This document shows, in pieces, positions 46,940-55,307 of a stretch of 64,000 bases of DNA. Numbering within the stretch: position 1 is the first letter of the stretch; every line of letters begins with the position of its first letter. The position numbers and the translations under genes were made by a program. Source of the stretch: Polynucleobacter sp. MG-Unter2-18 (GTDB lineage Bacteria; Pseudomonadota; Gammaproteobacteria; Burkholderiales; Burkholderiaceae); NCBI RefSeq assembly GCF_018687675.1, contig NZ_CP061302.1, positions 632,192 to 696,191 on the forward strand, given 5' to 3'. The notes below the pieces were generated by a model that worked only from the letters and a program-made list of their open reading frames with translations, made no database searches and was not told where the DNA came from.

Positions 46940-47721
46940 ATCTGTTCGTTTTTTGTCTTCGTGTATTACCGTTATTAGTCATCCTGATTGGGGTTGATTC
47001 TAGTCAAGCACTTGAAGCTCCAAAAGATACTCGGCAATCCAGTTACTACTTAATGACGCCAGAGAATCGGGCAATGCAAGATGATTCCAATCTCAACCCC
47101 GCTGTATTTTGGGTAATGGACGGTCACAGTCTCTGGAAAGAAAAGGCCGGAATAAAGAATGTATCTTGTGCATCTTGCCACGGAGATAGTGGGCAAAAGA
47201 TGACTGGTGTAGCAACACAGTTTCCGAAGATGCAGAAAGGAAAGTTGCAGACCTTGGAGGGTCAAATTAATCAATGTCGTACCGTACGGCAAGAAGCTCC
47301 GGTACTCGCTTATGAGAGCAAAGAACTCTTAGCTTTAACAGCATTTGTCGCAACCCAATCCAAGGGCTTGCCAATCGCCGTTCAAGAAACATCTCAGAAC
47401 AAAAAAGATTTACAGCAAGGCCGTCAATTCTTTAATGAAAGAATGGGTCAACTCAATTTATCTTGCGCCCAATGTCATCAAGATCGAGCTGGCTTGAAAT
47501 TAGGCGGAAGTCTGATTCCTCAGGGTCACCCAACTGCCTACCCAATTTACCGAATTGAATGGCAGACCATGGGATCTTTACAAAGACGTTTACGTAATTG
47601 TATGAGTGGGGTACGCGCTCAGCAGTTTGAGTATGGCTCGCAAGAGATGGCTCAGTTAGAGCTATTTCTGATATGGCGAGCCAGAGGCATGCCCCTGGAA
47701 ACTCCAGGGGTCCGGCCTTAA
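46936..47721 (+). CDS. soxA: Sulfur oxidation c-type cytochrome SoxA (dihaem form)
   Basis: SoxA couples thiosulfate to the SoxY cysteine. The 261 residues have a signal peptide, two haem sites (Cys78-x2-Cys81-His82 and Cys177-x2-Cys180-His181), and the active-site cysteine Cys222 in NCMSGVRAQQ. All key residues are present. The start is GTG at 46936 overlapping the soxZ stop. No soxB or soxCD follows; the neighbour is a convergent purU. A GC-rich dyad at 47692-47710 lies inside the last codons. Confidence 0.92.
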   Translation: MNLFVFCLRVLPLLVILIGVDSSQALEAPKDTRQSSYYLMTPENRAMQDDSNLNPAVFWVMDGHSLWKEKAGIKNVSCASCHGDSGQKMTGVATQFPKMQKGKLQTLEGQINQCRTVRQEAPVLAYESKELLALTAFVATQSKGLPIAVQETSQNKKDLQQGRQFFNERMGQLNLSCAQCHQDRAGLKLGGSLIPQGHPTAYPIYRIEWQTMGSLQRRLRNCMSGVRAQQFEYGSQEMAQLELFLIWRARGMPLETPGVRP

Positions 47722-47728
47722 GTGCTAC

Positions 47729-48583
47729 TTAGTCTGAGAAGACGACTGAAGTCGCACCATTAATCAAAACACGGTCATGCAAGTAGTAACGTAAGGCGCG
47801 TGAGAGTACGGTACGCTCTAGATCTCGACCCTTGCGAACCAAGTCTTCAGGCGTATCGCCATGGGTAACGCGAGTGACATCTTGCTCAATGATTGGACCT
47901 TCATCTAAATCGCTAGTAACAAAGTGCGCGGTAGCGCCAATCAACTTGATGCCACGAGCATGGGCTTGATGATAAGGCTTGGCACCTTTAAAGCTTGGCA
48001 AGAAGGAGTGGTGAACGTTAATGCAACGTCCAGATAATTTCGTGGATAAATCATCCGACAAAATTTGCATGTAGCGCGCCAAAATAACCATATCCACCTT
48101 GGAATCAGCCACGATTTCTAGAAGCTTCGCTTCTTGGGTTGACTTTGTCTCTGGCGTAACCGGTAAGTGATAAAACGGAATATCCGCAAAATCAATACTG
48201 GAGTAAACCCCACGCGGATGATTAGAAACAATTCCGCTGATAATCATTGGCAGCTCACCGATGCGCCAACGATAGAGAAGATCTACTAAGCAATGATCTA
48301 GCTTGGATGCCATGATCAGCACTCGCTTTAAATCTTTTACGGCGCGCAAGTCCCAAGTGAGGTCAAAGCGTTTAGCAATTTCTATAAAGCCAGCCTTCAG
48401 AGATTGGCTATCAGCGCCGCAGCTAAAGCTCACGCGCATGAAAAAGCGTTTCGAGGCCTTGTCATCAAATTGCTGAGCTTCCTCAATATCACCACCTAAT
48501 TCAAAGATGTAGGTTGAAACGGCAGCAACAATGCCTGGTCGATTTGGGCAGGTGAGTGTGAGGTAATAATTTTCTGTAGTCAT
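47729..48583 (-). CDS. purU: Formyltetrahydrofolate deformylase
   Basis: PurU hydrolyses 10-formyl-THF to formate and THF, which balances one-carbon pools. The 284 residues have an N-terminal ACT domain (LTLTCPNRPGIVAAVSTYIFELGGDI) and a C-terminal formyltransferase domain with INVHHSFLPSFKGAKPYHQA and ATAHFVTSDLDEGPII carrying the catalytic His and Asp. Length and motifs are typical. Confidence 0.95.
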   Translation of the reverse strand: MTTENYYLTLTCPNRPGIVAAVSTYIFELGGDIEEAQQFDDKASKRFFMRVSFSCGADSQSLKAGFIEIAKRFDLTWDLRAVKDLKRVLIMASKLDHCLVDLLYRWRIGELPMIISGIVSNHPRGVYSSIDFADIPFYHLPVTPETKSTQEAKLLEIVADSKVDMVILARYMQILSDDLSTKLSGRCINVHHSFLPSFKGAKPYHQAHARGIKLIGATAHFVTSDLDEGPIIEQDVTRVTHGDTPEDLVRKGRDLERTVLSRALRYYLHDRVLINGATSVVFSD

Positions 48584-48629
48584 GGCTTAAAAGAGGAGAA
48601 ATTACTTGTAGGACGTAATTTTAGACTGC

Positions 48630-49037
48630 TTATTTGGAGGTAGTCAGGTTATCTGCTGGACCTGGGTAGGGCTCGCTCATATCTTTGATTTTAGGAATGG
48701 GTATATCAGAGCAAATCGGCTTTGGTCCCAAGGCATTTAAAAAGTTGCAATCTTGTTTTGTTGCTGCAGAGGCAGCGTGTTCTAAAGGGGATTTACCAGT
48801 AGTTACAGTGGAGACTGCGCTTACTGCAGTCGAAGGGTTGGCCACTGCTGCTGATACCACTACTGAACCTGCAGAGCTTGCAGCTGTAGTAGCAGATCCC
48901 CCCAAGGCCATTAATGGCGCCGCACAACCGCCCAAATTGAGACAGAGAACTATGTATCCAAAAGCAAACCATCCCGATAGGCTTGGCCTGCTTTGAAGTG
49001 TAATGAAAATGAGATGTTTAATTACGTTGACAGACAA
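48630..49037 (-). CDS. Small predicted lipoprotein
   Basis: I do not recognise the family. The protein has a hydrophobic stretch ending in a lipobox (LNLGGC), then an Ala/Ser/Thr/Val-rich segment, and a C-terminal part with CNFLNALGPKPICSDIPIPKIKD that could hold a disulfide. The start is uncertain: TTG at 49037 has GGAG nine bases before it, while ATG at 49067 overlaps the preceding gene by 50 bases. Given its place it may be co-transcribed with the surface-adhesin-E-like gene. Confidence 0.6.
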   Translation of the reverse strand: MSVNVIKHLIFITLQSRPSLSGWFAFGYIVLCLNLGGCAAPLMALGGSATTAASSAGSVVVSAAVANPSTAVSAVSTVTTGKSPLEHAASAATKQDCNFLNALGPKPICSDIPIPKIKDMSEPYPGPADNLTTSK

Positions 49038-49428
49038 CGTTGAAAACTCCAGCTGTCCAGGACTCATTCACAACAGGCTCAAATTCACTATCGGGAGTTT
49101 TGTTATCTGAAACCACCTTGCCACTACCTTTATTGCCAGCAAACTCTTTATATTCGATTGGGCGGTAGCTGATAGCCGGGCAGTTGTACTCATTGATGCC
49201 GATGATTGAGCTAACGGGTTGTTTGGTTTTTGGATTAACGCCTGGTTTTTTAAAGTCGAGCATAGACATAATTTGCGCTTTTTCACCTGATGCGCTGACC
49301 GTATCCAGATCGACATACACCACCATCACCGCATTGGATCCTAACTCTTTCCACTCAGCAAAGCTGCTGGAGAAGGGTAATAAAGAGAGCGCAGAAAAGA
49401 CGGTGAGTGCGTATATTTTTTTCATCAT
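49018..49428 (-). CDS. Secreted protein similar to surface-adhesin protein E
   Basis: The 136 residues begin with a signal peptide (ALTVFSALSLLPFSSSFA) and continue EWKELGSNAVMVVYVDLDTV, then a pattern with EYNCPAISYRPIEY and a final VVCQRN, which fits the surface-adhesin-E-like family of small periplasmic proteins. The two cysteines may pair. The function is not established for most members; the family name should not be read as proof of adhesion. Confidence 0.75.
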   Translation of the reverse strand: MMKKIYALTVFSALSLLPFSSSFAEWKELGSNAVMVVYVDLDTVSASGEKAQIMSMLDFKKPGVNPKTKQPVSSIIGINEYNCPAISYRPIEYKEFAGNKGSGKVVSDNKTPDSEFEPVVNESWTAGVFNVVCQRN

Positions 49429-49505
49429 ATTTGGTGTTGTCGCATTGTTATTTAAGTAAGTTCAGCCCTGAGAGGACTCTTCGTACTATTCTAAACTCCC
49501 CCGAC

Positions 49506-51971
49506 TCATTTATCCTTAATAGCCAGATCTAGTTGACGTCCGACCTTCCGGGGTTTCATTTGTAGGGGGAGGTATTCATTTCGAGCCCAAAGCCCACTCA
49601 TGTTACGGTAAAGCTTGTTCTGCACCCAGCCAGACTGTCCAGATTGATAAATAAAGAGGGATTGCTCTAAATCCGATAGGTCATATAGTGTTCGCAGGCT
49701 TGGTGCCTGCTTAGTTTCAAAAGGATTGTCAGCCCTCAGAAGTTCAAGGCGACCCACATTGATGCTAAAGCTATCGCCTGGAAAAGGCTGCATCAAATTA
49801 AAGAAACTGCCAAGCAGTGGTAGCTTGCTCAAAGGGCGATGCTCGGAGACTGCAATGTGCGCGTTACCCCATACCCAATTTTTAGGGTTACTGCCAAATT
49901 GGGAGCGCAGTTGCTCAAGAGCTTTATCAAACGCTGCATTCGAAGTATCAGCACAACTCTCAATCTGTTCAGTTTTGGGGTCGTTACACCAAGGGCTATT
50001 AGGGTTTTGTAATTGCAATATCAATGAATGTCTAAAACTGCGCGCACCGTAATTCTCGGTGAATAAATATCCTAAGCGCGAATAGAGTTTGCGTGTGAGT
50101 TGGTCAGCCCAAGCATTGAATATCAGTGCGCCAGCGCTATCGATTTTCATATCTCCATCGAAGTTTTTACTAAGCTCAATTGCTTGTTGGGCTAGTGGGT
50201 GTGTTGACTGCACCGATTTAAATAATTCCAATAATGGCGTAGCGCCTAAAGATAAGGTATCTGCTTGCATTGCCTTCATGGAAGCAAAGTCGTGTGTTGG
50301 TCTAGATTTAATGAGATCCACAATTCTGTCGTAGCGGGTGGGTAGATCCCAGTCGCCAGTCAGTGGATTTGGATCATTATTGGCAATTATTTTTTGGTTG
50401 GCTGTAGCAATCCAATTTGAGTCAGGATTGCTACTATTCGGTAATTGTTCAAACGGGACGTATCCAGTCCAGTCATATTGCTTTTCCCAGCCCAATGCTG
50501 GCGCCACTCCATATAAGCCCTGATGTAAGGTGCGTTTGGGTGCGACACCGGCTGTCTGAAAGGAAATGTTTCCATCTACATCTGCTATCACAACGTTTTG
50601 CATTGGCGCATAGTTTTTGCGTAGTGCTTGCTTGAATGCCTCCACATCTTTTGCGTGATTCATATCCATTAAGCCAGCAACCGATTGATTTTCAACATCC
50701 AGCGCAGTCCAGTGTAAAGCTAAAACAAAGCGATCGGTATCTATTGCCCGCTTGGCCCGTGCATACGATTCAGAAATCACTGGACCATGTCGAGTCTCTT
50801 TGACTATAAAGCGCAGCGGAGGCTCGCCTTTGATGTCGATAATTTCTTGGCGAACTTTAAAAGGGAGCGGTCCCTCAGGACCTCGATATGCTTCGGGATT
50901 TTTTGGATCTAGCTCCTCAATATATAAATCCTGAACATCAGGGCCGGTATTGGTAAAGCTCCAAGCAAACTTATCGGTCCTGCCTAGTACCACCGCCGGA
51001 ATGCCGGGGAGGGTTGCACCAATGACATTAAGACCTGGCGCATCTAAGTGAGCCATATACCAAATCGCCGGTGCTGATAGTCCTAGATGGGGGTCGTTTG
51101 CCAGCAAAGGCTTACCAGAGCTCGTCAGTTTTCCACTAAGCGCCCAGTTATTAGATCCAATGCCTTCCTTGCCACCTGGGACTTCATTAATGGCTAATTC
51201 AGTGGCAGGTAACTTCTTTGACTTCTGGTCTCTGACAAGTGGATTGGGATTAAAGACATTGAGATCTCGATACATTTTCGCAAAGTCAACATGACTCACA
51301 GGTTCATCAGGTGTGTAAGCCGGCATCACTTCCCACACTTGCTGAGTTGTTAAAAACTGCGAGAGTTCAAGGCGTTGTAATTCTTTTTTCCAGTTACCAC
51401 CAAGATCAAGCGCCATCATCAGCATCCACGCTACGCTATCGGTAGGTGACCAGTGCCCTGGTTTAGATCCAGTTAAAAAGTATTCAACTGGCAGGGCCCA
51501 GCCTAAGTGGGCATTGCCGGCGTTAACTCCATCTGCATAAGACTGAAGTAATCGCTTGGTAGCAATAGGGTAGCGATCAAACTGTTTTTCTGCGGTGCGC
51601 TTAATACCCAGCGTCCGAATAAAGCGGTCAATTGCGAGGGTCTCTTTACCGAGAATTTCGGAGAGTCTTCCGCTAGCTAGTCGGCGATTAATCTCCATTT
51701 GCCAAGAGCGTTCACTGGCATGTAAATAACCCAATGCAAAAATTGCATCTGAAGCGCTCTTTGCCTGAATATGGGGAATATCACTCTCATCGAAGGAGAT
51801 CGCAACGGAATCCCCCAGGGACTTAATGATTCGCTTGCCAGAAGGATTGGTTTGAGCTGAGAGTAGGTAGATTATTCCAGCAGCGGTGATCAAAATGAGG
51901 GCCGCAAAACTGAGCCAAAAGATACCCTTAAAGGTAGATTTAAGACCTGAGTTTGGCGATGATATTTTCAT
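49506..51971 (-). CDS. Penicillin acylase family (S45) protein
   Basis: These Ntn hydrolases cut amide bonds in acyl-amino compounds, including N-acyl homoserine lactones, and mature by self-cleavage. The 821 residues have an N-terminal membrane or signal helix (residues 15-38), an alpha-chain region with IPHIQAKSASDAIFALGYLHASERSWQM, and the cleavage site before Ser273 in GIGSNNWALSG. NDPHLGLSAPAIWYMAHL follows as usual. The substrate is unknown. The gene appears to stand alone. Confidence 0.92.
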   Translation of the reverse strand: MKISSPNSGLKSTFKGIFWLSFAALILITAAGIIYLLSAQTNPSGKRIIKSLGDSVAISFDESDIPHIQAKSASDAIFALGYLHASERSWQMEINRRLASGRLSEILGKETLAIDRFIRTLGIKRTAEKQFDRYPIATKRLLQSYADGVNAGNAHLGWALPVEYFLTGSKPGHWSPTDSVAWMLMMALDLGGNWKKELQRLELSQFLTTQQVWEVMPAYTPDEPVSHVDFAKMYRDLNVFNPNPLVRDQKSKKLPATELAINEVPGGKEGIGSNNWALSGKLTSSGKPLLANDPHLGLSAPAIWYMAHLDAPGLNVIGATLPGIPAVVLGRTDKFAWSFTNTGPDVQDLYIEELDPKNPEAYRGPEGPLPFKVRQEIIDIKGEPPLRFIVKETRHGPVISESYARAKRAIDTDRFVLALHWTALDVENQSVAGLMDMNHAKDVEAFKQALRKNYAPMQNVVIADVDGNISFQTAGVAPKRTLHQGLYGVAPALGWEKQYDWTGYVPFEQLPNSSNPDSNWIATANQKIIANNDPNPLTGDWDLPTRYDRIVDLIKSRPTHDFASMKAMQADTLSLGATPLLELFKSVQSTHPLAQQAIELSKNFDGDMKIDSAGALIFNAWADQLTRKLYSRLGYLFTENYGARSFRHSLILQLQNPNSPWCNDPKTEQIESCADTSNAAFDKALEQLRSQFGSNPKNWVWGNAHIAVSEHRPLSKLPLLGSFFNLMQPFPGDSFSINVGRLELLRADNPFETKQAPSLRTLYDLSDLEQSLFIYQSGQSGWVQNKLYRNMSGLWARNEYLPLQMKPRKVGRQLDLAIKDK

Positions 51972-52104
51972 GGGAATAGTTTAGTGGGTTTGTCTAAACT
52001 TGACCCCAGGCTTGATGAAAGCAGGCTTCCTGCCTCAGATAGCGCTCACATGATAAAATTTTGCTTGTCTTGATTTATTTAGTACGGCTTAATTGCTCGT
52101 GCGA

Positions 52105-52193
52105 GCCCGAGTGGTGAAATCGGTAGACACAGCAGATTTAAAATCTGCCGACTCAAAAAAGTCGTGCCGGTTCGATTCCGGCCTCGGGCACCA
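52105..52193 (+). tRNA. leuZ: tRNA-Leu (TAA)
   Basis: The acceptor stem is GCCCGAG/CTCGGGC with discriminator A and encoded CCA. The anticodon loop TTTAAAA gives TAA. A long variable arm (CGACTC...GAGTCG-like, around 52149-52165) marks a class II tRNA, and the T-arm is GCCGGTTCGATTCCGGC. Confidence 0.95.
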
Positions 52194-52214
52194 ATCGATT
52201 GACATCAGGCATCC

Positions 52215-52661
52215 TTGAAATACCTTTACTTTATCTCCTTACTTCTGTGTGCCGCCCCCAGTTTGGCTGCCGATACCCTGGTTTTTACTTGTGAACGTTC
52301 GGAAAATAATTACACCGAAACGTATCAACTCAAAGTGATGACAACCTCAAAAAATCAGAAGGCTAAGGTTTTCGTCGATGACCGAGATTTAGACCGGGTT
52401 AGCGAGTTAGGTCAGCAAACTGTCAAGAGCATTCTCATTGATGAATACACGGTCCTCATTTCAATGGAATCACAATTTCCCCCAGAAAGTTTTGATGGTT
52501 TCCAGTATGGCGCTGGTTCTGTAAGCACGATGATCGCAATTAATCGACCAACGGGTCAACTAAGAAAGGTGCAGACGGTTAAAGGTGGAATTCTCTCCGC
52601 AACTCTAGGCGAGGGTAAAAAGATTTATCAAGAGCAATGCACTGCTTTTACAAAGCCTTAA
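52215..52661 (+). CDS. Small secreted protein of unknown function
   Basis: No family is recognised. The start is a TTG at 52215 (MKYLYFISLLLCAAPSLAAD), which gives a clean signal peptide cleaved after SLAA. The mature part of about 128 residues is beta-rich in look, with two cysteines (TFCERS-like region near residue 26 and EQCTAF near the end) that could form a disulfide. It follows tRNA-Leu by 21 bases and its stop overlaps the exbD stop by four bases on the other strand. Confidence 0.65.
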   Translation: MKYLYFISLLLCAAPSLAADTLVFTCERSENNYTETYQLKVMTTSKNQKAKVFVDDRDLDRVSELGQQTVKSILIDEYTVLISMESQFPPESFDGFQYGAGSVSTMIAINRPTGQLRKVQTVKGGILSATLGEGKKIYQEQCTAFTKP

Positions 52662-53071
52662 TTGGGCTCGGTCACAAATCCCAGCTTGGTTAAGCCAGCG
52701 CGTCGGGATGCGGCTAATACCTGAGCAACATATTCATACTTCACCGACTTATCGGCACGTAAATTGATTTCTGGTTGGGGTTCTTTCTGAGCAGCTTTTT
52801 CTGCATAGCCATCAAAAGTCTTTAAATCAATTGGCGTACTATTCCAGAATATTTTGCCCTGAGCATCAATCGAGAGCTGTACTGACTCTGGTTTGACTTC
52901 GTTGCGCACACTATTCGCCTTCGGCAGCTCGACCTTCACCGCCTGCTGAATGACTGGTAGGGTGATGATGAAGATAATCAGGAGTACCAACATGACATCC
53001 ACCATCGGAGTCATGTTGATTTCGGCCATGATGCCGCTTTCTTCTGGATCGTTCTGAAGATTAAAGGACAT
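52658..53071 (-). CDS. exbD: Biopolymer transport protein ExbD
   Basis: ExbD forms the proton path of the TonB energiser with ExbB. The 137 residues show one helix with INMTPMVDVMLVLLIIFIITLP, where the aspartate is the proton-carrying residue, then a periplasmic domain with INLRADKSVKYEYVAQVL. It follows exbB by two bases. Confidence 0.95.
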   Translation of the reverse strand: MSFNLQNDPEESGIMAEINMTPMVDVMLVLLIIFIITLPVIQQAVKVELPKANSVRNEVKPESVQLSIDAQGKIFWNSTPIDLKTFDGYAEKAAQKEPQPEINLRADKSVKYEYVAQVLAASRRAGLTKLGFVTEPN

Positions 53072-53073
53072 AT

Positions 53074-53766
53074 TTATTCCCCGGACTTTACGCGGGCACC
53101 GGTTACAAAGTAAGCGAGGAGATCATTGCCAAAGCGATTGAGATCAGCAACTAATAATTTATTGGCGCGATTAATTGCATTAAAGCCTAATACTGCTGGA
53201 ATCGCTACAGCCAAACCTAAAGCAGTCATGATGAGTGCTTCGCCAATTGGGCCAGCAACTTGATCAATCTGCGCGCTACCTGAGCTGCTAATTGCAATCA
53301 AAGCATGGTAGATGCCCCATACCGTTCCAAACAAGCCAATAAACGGTGCCGTTGCGCCGGTCGAGCCAAGGAAGGTGATCCCCTTTTGGAGTTGGGCGGC
53401 AACACCATCAATACTGTTCTTAAGACTTCTTGCCATCCACTCGGAGTAGTTTAGGGTTTGCAATAGTTCGCGATGATTGGTCGATTGACTTTGGTGGTGG
53501 GTAGAGGCTCCACTAGCGGCTTTAGCAATCTGATAGTAAGGATTACTTGCGTGGCTGGTAAATGCATTAAGACCCTCATCATAGGAAGTGGCGCGCCAAA
53601 ACAGATCAAGCTCAGGTTTGAGTTTGCGTAGATTGCGCAGATCCCAAAAACGGGATAGCAAAATTACCCAGGTCACAATAGAGCAGATGAGGAGTGCAAT
53701 GGCCACAAAGCGTGTAACTGCATCGCCTTCAAGCCATAAATTTGCTAAGCCAAATGGTGTATTCAT
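53074..53766 (-). CDS. exbB: Biopolymer transport protein ExbB (MotA/TolQ/ExbB family)
   Basis: ExbB is the multi-helix channel subunit, 230 residues. The N-terminal helix (VAIALLICSIVTWVILLSRFWDL) and the core LGSTGATAPFIGLFGTVWGIYHAL and PIGEALIMTALGLAVAIPAVLGFN are typical. It lies between tonB and exbD. Confidence 0.95.
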   Translation of the reverse strand: MNTPFGLANLWLEGDAVTRFVAIALLICSIVTWVILLSRFWDLRNLRKLKPELDLFWRATSYDEGLNAFTSHASNPYYQIAKAASGASTHHQSQSTNHRELLQTLNYSEWMARSLKNSIDGVAAQLQKGITFLGSTGATAPFIGLFGTVWGIYHALIAISSSGSAQIDQVAGPIGEALIMTALGLAVAIPAVLGFNAINRANKLLVADLNRFGNDLLAYFVTGARVKSGE

Positions 53767-53770
53767 AATA

Positions 53771-54463
53771 TTAATTCTTTAAATTAAATTTAATTAAAAG
53801 GTTGGTAGAAATTCTTTGGGGCGAACCATTGACTAAAAATGGTTTAAAGCGATAACGACGGCCAATTTCCGTTGCTGCTCTGTCTAATCTTGGAAATGAG
53901 CTGGAACGTAATAAGGCAACATCCTCAACACTACCTGATTCATCAATAATCAGTCTCACCACCACTTCTCCTTGCTCTCCAGATCTTTTGGAAAAAGAAG
54001 GGTAGTAAGCATCTGCATCTGGTTGATATACAACGACTAGTTTACCAATGTCAGTCTGAATTGGTGTGCCACTTGATCCAGAGGTAGTAGCTGGTGCAAC
54101 CGTAGCATTCGGAGCTTGCGATTCACTTTTGGATTGCTGGGGTGTTGGCGGTGTTGGAGCCTGTTGTTGGTTTTGGGGTGGGGTTGGTGCCTGCGTGGAT
54201 TTTTCATCCACAGTTTTCTTCTGCTCTTGCTTGGGTTTTGGTGGAGGCGCAGCTGGGGCGGCCTGGGGCTGTTTAGCGGCCTCTGGACTTACCAAATTGG
54301 CCATCACTCGCGCATCATCTTGATTGCTATCGTTGTCCGGCTTCATGCCGCTTTGAAAGCCAATCAAAAATAAAAAATGCAAGGCAACAACAATACCAAT
54401 GATGATACGTTCGGTCTTATCGAATGGTAGACGTATATTCATTTGATTTAAAAAGGCACTCAT
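53771..54463 (-). CDS. tonB: Energy transducer TonB
   Basis: TonB spans the periplasm and opens outer-membrane receptors. The 230 residues have an N-terminal helix (IIIGIVVALHFLFLIGF), a Pro/Gln/Lys-rich stretch (about residues 60-125), and a C-terminal domain with YYPSFSKRSGEQGEVVVRLIIDESGSV and RRYRFKPFLVNGSP. The ATG at 54463 overlaps the murI stop, which fixes the start. The operon runs tonB-exbB-exbD. Confidence 0.94.
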   Translation of the reverse strand: MSAFLNQMNIRLPFDKTERIIIGIVVALHFLFLIGFQSGMKPDNDSNQDDARVMANLVSPEAAKQPQAAPAAPPPKPKQEQKKTVDEKSTQAPTPPQNQQQAPTPPTPQQSKSESQAPNATVAPATTSGSSGTPIQTDIGKLVVVYQPDADAYYPSFSKRSGEQGEVVVRLIIDESGSVEDVALLRSSSFPRLDRAATEIGRRYRFKPFLVNGSPQRISTNLLIKFNLKN

Positions 54464-55266
54464 GTAAATGAGCTCACTAGCTGAGATTGAATGCTATGTT
54501 CATCAAGGTCTGATTGCATGAGCTCGCACGCCATGTGATGTAATTTCTGCGCATCTTTACTGCTGATGAATTTAATAAAACCATATTCTTCATGATCTAA
54601 GTGCTTATCCTGCGACTCTAGTTTTCGTTTAAGTTGGCGTACCACTGCCTCGCTGGTATCAATGAGGTTAATGGAATCGCCTAATAATTTACGTATGGCT
54701 TTTCGTAAGAAAGGGTAGTGTGTGCATCCTAGAACCAGAGTGTCTGCTCCCGCTTCCTGAATGGGTTCTAAATGTTTGGCAATTAGCTCCAAAGTCTCTT
54801 CAGAATTAGCCTGGCCCGCCTCAATCAGGGGAACTAAGCCAGCCCCCGCTTGTTTAACAAACTGACAATTGGGTAGGGTAGCCAGCAGAGCGCTAAACTT
54901 ATCACTATTGAGGGTGGCCTCAGTTGCGAGCACGCCAACAATGCCATTACTTGACTGCATTGCTGCAGGCTTGATGCCTGGCTCTACACCGATGATTGGA
55001 ATATTACTCAGCTCATGACGAATATTTGCAATGGCCTCGGCGGTGGCAGTATTACAGGCAACCATAATGGCATCACAACCTTGCGCTGCTAAGTATTGGC
55101 ACAGCTCCATACTGCGCGTAGCAATCCACTCGCTAGATCTCTCTCCATAAGGAGCATTGATGGAGTCGGCAAGATAGATATAGTTATGTTCAGGAAGTTG
55201 GCGTAAAGCCTCATCCAGAATGGATAAGCCTCCAACGCCAGAATCAAAAACTCCGATGAGTGCCAA
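54460..55266 (-). CDS. murI: Glutamate racemase
   Basis: MurI makes D-glutamate for peptidoglycan. Hallmarks are IGVFDSGVGGLSIL at the start, the catalytic cysteines in VACNTATAEA and LVLGCTHYPFLR, and ADSINAPYGERS. There is no ATG near the proper N-terminus. The TTG at 55266 gives the family start MALIGVFDSG and 268 residues, while the longer frame to 55350 overlaps fumarase by 43 bases. It overlaps tonB by ATGA. Confidence 0.93.
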   Translation of the reverse strand: MALIGVFDSGVGGLSILDEALRQLPEHNYIYLADSINAPYGERSSEWIATRSMELCQYLAAQGCDAIMVACNTATAEAIANIRHELSNIPIIGVEPGIKPAAMQSSNGIVGVLATEATLNSDKFSALLATLPNCQFVKQAGAGLVPLIEAGQANSEETLELIAKHLEPIQEAGADTLVLGCTHYPFLRKAIRKLLGDSINLIDTSEAVVRQLKRKLESQDKHLDHEEYGFIKFISSKDAQKLHHMACELMQSDLDEHSIQSQLVSSFT

Positions 55267-55307
55267 GTAAGGTCGCTTAACTAGAAGTGGCTGAGTTAAT
55301 AGTAGAC

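Noticed and set aside
47692..47710. CCCCTGG/CCAGGGG hairpin as a terminator between soxA and purU
   Set aside because: It lies inside soxA codons and has no T run on either strand, so it is at most a weak or Rho-assisted signal.
48685..48996. Rightward open frame opposite the small lipoprotein gene
   Set aside because: The leftward frame has a lipobox and sensible composition; the opposite frame has neither a signal nor a known motif.
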